From positions 2,774,494 to 2,838,493 of the forward strand of contig JAJEKV010000047.1 of NCBI GenBank assembly GCA_021234155.1: 64,000 bases of DNA, in the 5' to 3' direction. Below the pieces are notes generated by a model. It saw only the letters and a program-made list of their open reading frames with translations, was not told the origin of the DNA and did no database searches. The DNA comes from Isoetes taiwanensis. Its lineage: Eukaryota; Streptophyta; Lycopodiopsida; Isoetales; Isoetaceae. This document shows, one piece after another, positions 60,000 through 64,000 of the stretch; the stretch's first letter is position 1, and every line of letters begins with the position of its first letter. A program made the position numbers and the translations under genes.

Positions 60000-62350
60000 C
60001 CAAGCATGCAAACAAGTAGGCGCCTTATATAGCATGTAGCATGGACAAAAGCACTTGGCTCAAAACCCATGCAGAGTGAAAACTAAGAAGTAATGCTAAG
60101 CCTATATAGACCGGTCGGGGGGGATATTTGGCAGTATTATTCAAGTTGAATATGAAATGAGTTTGATCTAGCGGCCTTGCATATGTTAGCGCCATAAGGT
60201 CTTGAGTCAAAGCCTCATAACGGTATGACAACGTGTAAATAAGATGCTTTAGTCACGGGTTCAATATCGAAGACCGGTACGCAACATCACTCAAGCTAAA
60301 TCAAAAACTTTAATCCCCACAAAATGCAACAACTCAATTTACAATCCCACATTTGTATCACGGGCCAAGAGATTCAAAGCATTGCAACACAAAAATGTTT
60401 GGTCTAATGTTGATGTACCTTGCGGTTCTGTAAAAACTATTCAATGATCCATGATAGAAGTCTTGATGCATGATGTGATCCACCCCGAAAATCTTTGCAA
60501 GAAGATCAAACGAGAAATTGGCCTAGTCATGATTCTTGTGATGATGCAAATAGAAGAAGGCAAATTAGAAACGTTGATCTAATCATTGCAATACGTGAGT
60601 AAATGAAAATATCATCGGTCAAGAAAAAGACACATACCATTTGCTCCAAGCAATAGACATTGGCAAATTGCTCGCTAGATTGCCAAAATGCTTTTTTTCT
60701 AGATTGCTCACACTCCCCGGAATGCCATTTTCTTGTCTCCAGCCGGGCTCCATAAACTCTAGTTCTCGCAAGAAGATATATAATGCTTCTTTAAGCAAGA
60801 TGGAATCTGCAACAAATACATTTTGCATCAACATTTTGCATAAAAACTCACCTACATTGATGAAGCGCTTCTATAATATTAAAATGTAGACCTAGCTATT
60901 TGTCATTCTGTAGCTACCATGTTGAACATATACTCCATCCCCGCCAAAAAAAAAAAGAACTCATTTTTGCTCAAACTAAACCGCGTGAAAATCAGAATAT
61001 TTTGCTTTCTTTGGAAATGCAAATAATTTGCAACAAATGACGATTGACATCAAACGTAATAAAGTAATGATGGAAACATGTCCGTAAAAAAAATTGTCTT
61101 TTCATCGTCCTCACGGACCACCACGGCCCCTTTGGGGGTCTGCGTGAACCCAACCACACCACTTGTTTTCGAATCATGCCCATTGACCTTACAAACTTGC
61201 AAAGCATAGACAAACATTCTAATTATCCCATAGAAAAACAAAAGAGTCTAAAATACCTAGTCTTAAGAAGCGGGCAAAGCAACTCCAATGGCGGAATGAC
61301 ATTATCTACTACATCTTCGTTGCATTTGTCAATTGTTCTCAGTAGCTTTGCAATTGCAAAGATCTTGCAAATGACATAAAACCCGAACCGATATACCTAC
61401 TTCAAGCTTCAAGAGCACCTTTTATCATGCCCCTGCAAGAAGCTATAGACCGACGACCAAGCAAAAGGAAACATCATCTCCATTCAAAGCTGTCATTGAT
61501 CAACCGAATCACAATAGAATACCACAATCGGGAACCACAGCCGGAAAGAAGGTATAGCTAATTAAATGAGCAACCATAAAAGTAAACCCAAAAAGTCAAT
61601 AATACAAAGATGATAAGATGGACCGGAGCACAAAAGGCATAACACAAACTTACACACGATGCACTAGAAACAAGATGGAAAGGAAAAATTAATGAAAGCA
61701 AAAGAAATATGAGCATTCACATATCCGATTGATCCCAATGCTATACACTTCTTGATCAAAATACAAAGAACTAAAATGCGTGTTCACAAAAACGCCATAG
61801 GATCATACGCTTTATGGATCAAAGCGGAGTTCAAACAAACTAGAAGAAATTAATAAAATGAACATACCAAGCTCAACGCTTTCCACCACCACCACCAAGC
61901 TTGGGACCTTTACCGGTGGGACCCTTCTTAACAAAGACCCTTAACTTTAGTAGACTTAGCAATAGCCTCGGCCTTCTTAGCCTTCTTCTCCTCCTTAGTG
62001 CAGCAATTAGACCCTTGATTTCCTTGAGCACCTTCACGGGCAGCAACACGAACTTGTTTTCTCACTTCTTTTTTTTTCTGAATAACCTCCAAAGAGTCAC
62101 CCACAATGGACCTAGAATAAGGCTTCTTTGGTAGTCTTGGCCCGCTTCTTCACCGACCTCGGCATGGGCATCCTTTTATCTTTGCTTTTCGGTGAGGGCG
62201 GATCCATGTGAGCTTGGCGGGGCCGAGCACATTATGGAAGTAGCTCTTGCATTTTGAATTGATGAAGAGAAAACACATGAATCACCCCTCACAAAAGCGA
62301 ATGCCACGGCACGGATAGATCTTCGCCCGCTGAAGCGGAGCTCGCTCTTC
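60000..62350 (-). pseudogene. Further captured exon-like pieces, unrecognised
   Basis: Minus-strand pieces: AKLLRTIDKCNEDVVDNVIP followed by PLELLCPLLKT (about 61355-61260), VNGHDSKTSGVVGFTQTPKG followed by AVVVREDDE (about 61190-61095) and a Lys-rich [12 protein letters not shown] region (about 62165-61890) with several frame changes. I do not recognise the parent genes. Same orientation as the ASG2-like exons and possibly part of the same capture event. Confidence 0.35.
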
Positions 62351-62399
62351 AACACCATAGTTTGCTCCCCGAAGAGATGAGATTTGATGGAGAAATCGA

Positions 62400-62662
62400 A
62401 TCAGAGGATACCAATTTGGGGCTTTTGTTGTGGGCCGTTCATCCCAGAGATGGACGGCCGAGATCAATCTCTACCAACATTTTGGTACACCAACAATAGG
62501 GATGCTTGGGGAGTTACGAGGTGGCACCGTCTGGACCGTCCATCTCAAAAGATGGACGGCCGAGATCAATCTCTACCAAGATTTTGTGGCATAATCTCTA
62601 CACCATTTGAGACTCTACATCATTTGTGGCACCCAATATAATTGTATATATATAAGGATATA
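62400..62662 (-). other. Second copy of the shared Helitron-like subterminal block
   Basis: Matches 47588-47740: GGGATGCTTGGGG, GAGGTGGCACCGTCTG, an imperfect CCGTCCATCTC...GATGGACGG palindrome, GAGATCAATCTCTACC and AATTGTATATATATAAGGAT. An extra diverged palindrome copy lies at about 62433-62460. The adjoining gene fragments differ from those at 47 kb, as expected for two members of one capture-prone family. Confidence 0.6.
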
Positions 62663-64000
62663 TATATACAAGTATTTGTACTATAAGGAGTGTACGAAGT
62701 CGGATGTAGGTACATAGGTTTCCCCAGAATCTATTAAATATTCTCTTGACATTCCCTTAAATTTCCAAAAATTATCTCAAGATTCCTCTAGATTGCCCAA
62801 GATGCTAGGTAGATTCTCCTAGATTCCATTATATTCTATGAAGATTCCCCTGCAAGCACACCTAGTGTCAAATATTCTCCTAGATCCTCTTGGATTTTCT
62901 CCTAGATTTCCTAAGATTGCACAAAGATTCCCCTAGATTCTTAAGATTCTATAAAGATTCCCCTAAATTTATCGAGAATTATCCCAACATGCCTCTAGAT
63001 TCCCCAAGATTCTATGTAAATTCATTCAAAATTTCAAGGATTCATTCAAATTTTGTAAAGATTCCCCTATATTCTCAAAGATTTTATGAAGATTCCTTTG
63101 AATTTTCCGAAATTCTCAAAGATTTTCATGAGATTTTCATAATTTGTAGACTCTAAATCCACTCCATTGCATATTTCAACACAGGTGAGATCTCTGGCCA
63201 CTAAAATGCCAATTCGTCGGGCATAGTGTTATTTGCCATCTAATAAATGAGAACAAAAAGAAAAAAAGAAATAGATGTCCTATGTATTAGACTCACTCTT
63301 AGAGGATTTCCACTGTAGACAATATTTATTTGTATATCTTGATGTGCCAACATCTATGGAAGCGTCTCCATCCTTCGATGGAATAAGTACCTTTTATGCC
63401 TTAAATTCCTTCAACTCTCAATAGTTCCACATAGAATTGTGCGTGACGATGAATCATCGCATTTGGCAAATACAAAACGACCATTTGCAAGTCTTTAATA
63501 TATGTTGGGCATATCTCAAATATATGTTGGACAGTGGTTGGGCATATATTGGACATATGTTGGGCAAAAATGTTGGAAATATATTGGAGACAAATGTTAC
63601 ACAATCTTCATTATATGTTAACAGACCTAGATGGCCTTGAAGCAGACGGGATGCCGGGCGCAAATTCGGCATTAGATAACTTGAGAAATCGATTGCAGAG
63701 CTCGGCCATTGCAACCGTCCCCCCACCCGAACAACGAGAGACATCGAACATGTCGGCATTTAATTTCCTCATTTATTTCAATGACTTTTATTCAATGGAT
63801 GAGATCAAATCTTAAAATTAAACGGCCTGAATGTGGCCACCTTAAAATGTTTTAACGTACGTATCACTAAGATGTAAACAATGATACATTCTTCAATTTT
63901 CACATAATATTTTTGTTTACTCACGAGCAATGCGGTTAATATCAAGACCTATAGATTATGCTAAAAGAAGCTATAACCATAAACATGACATCTCAACATC
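62661..64000. repeat. Long direct repeat, copy 2, cut by the window end
   Basis: Partner of 34603-35938. Differences are few: a short (TA)n instead of 98 bp, and small changes near 63440 and 63655. It includes the same GATTCCCCTAGATT-like degenerate array and gives the same spurious frame (62890-63156). Confidence 0.9.

Overview
Eukaryotic nuclear DNA from a plant, made almost entirely of nested transposable elements and decayed gene fragments. The plant assignment rests on a chromodomain Ty3 element, an L1-type LINE tail with an RNase-H-side zinc-knuckle domain, and intron-bearing fragments resembling plant ATG11, caffeoylshikimate esterase/MAG-lipase, coclaurine-N-methyltransferase-like, peroxisomal acyl-CoA oxidase and the WD40 protein ASG2. 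Spliceosomal GT..AG introns, AT-rich spacers and large element size fit a big, repeat-rich streptophyte genome. I cannot name the species; a seedless plant is only a weak guess. I found no intact host gene, tRNA, full rRNA or CRISPR array.

Layout. 1-8.5 kb: an L1 fragment, broken Ty3/chromovirus pieces (RT/RNase H on minus, integrase on plus) and an inverted repeat pair. 5.1-11.0 kb: two LTRs of one Ty3 family, the second split by a 1.7 kb insertion. 11.4-16 kb: a probable second LTR retroelement (LTR, PBS, frameshifted gag-like ORF) with a 405 bp MITE nested in its LTR. 16.5-29.6 kb: the most interesting object, a Penelope-like retroelement with 3.25 kb direct repeats (pLTR-like) flanking an intact coding region. 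Its reading frame can be joined in phase across two introns: a SAP-like DNA-binding exon, a novel 515-residue segment with a Cys cluster, and a reverse transcriptase with intact catalytic Asp residues but no visible GIY-YIG endonuclease. The right repeat carries a later 2.05 kb LINE insertion and, separately, a 25 bp micro-insertion made of the tail of the same LINE family.

29.6-47.7 kb and 49-62.7 kb look like Helitron-style gene-capture elements on the minus strand. The first has a hairpin + CTAG 3' end, the 47.6 and 62.5 kb sites share a subterminal block, and the interiors hold exon fragments of several unrelated genes, all in one orientation. The ATG11-like piece has a stop and frameshifts and runs straight into an esterase exon. 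A GC-rich, decayed LINE (50.8-56.0 kb, minus) of the same family as the one at 25.8-27.8 kb is nested in the second block. A >=1.3 kb direct repeat occurs at 34.6 kb and again at 62.7 kb, running off the window end.

The Penelope-like element reads as one working unit: promoter and first exon inside the left repeat, long intron, main coding exons, poly(A) signal, a perfect hairpin, then the right repeat. The rest is mostly dead material recording successive insertions.
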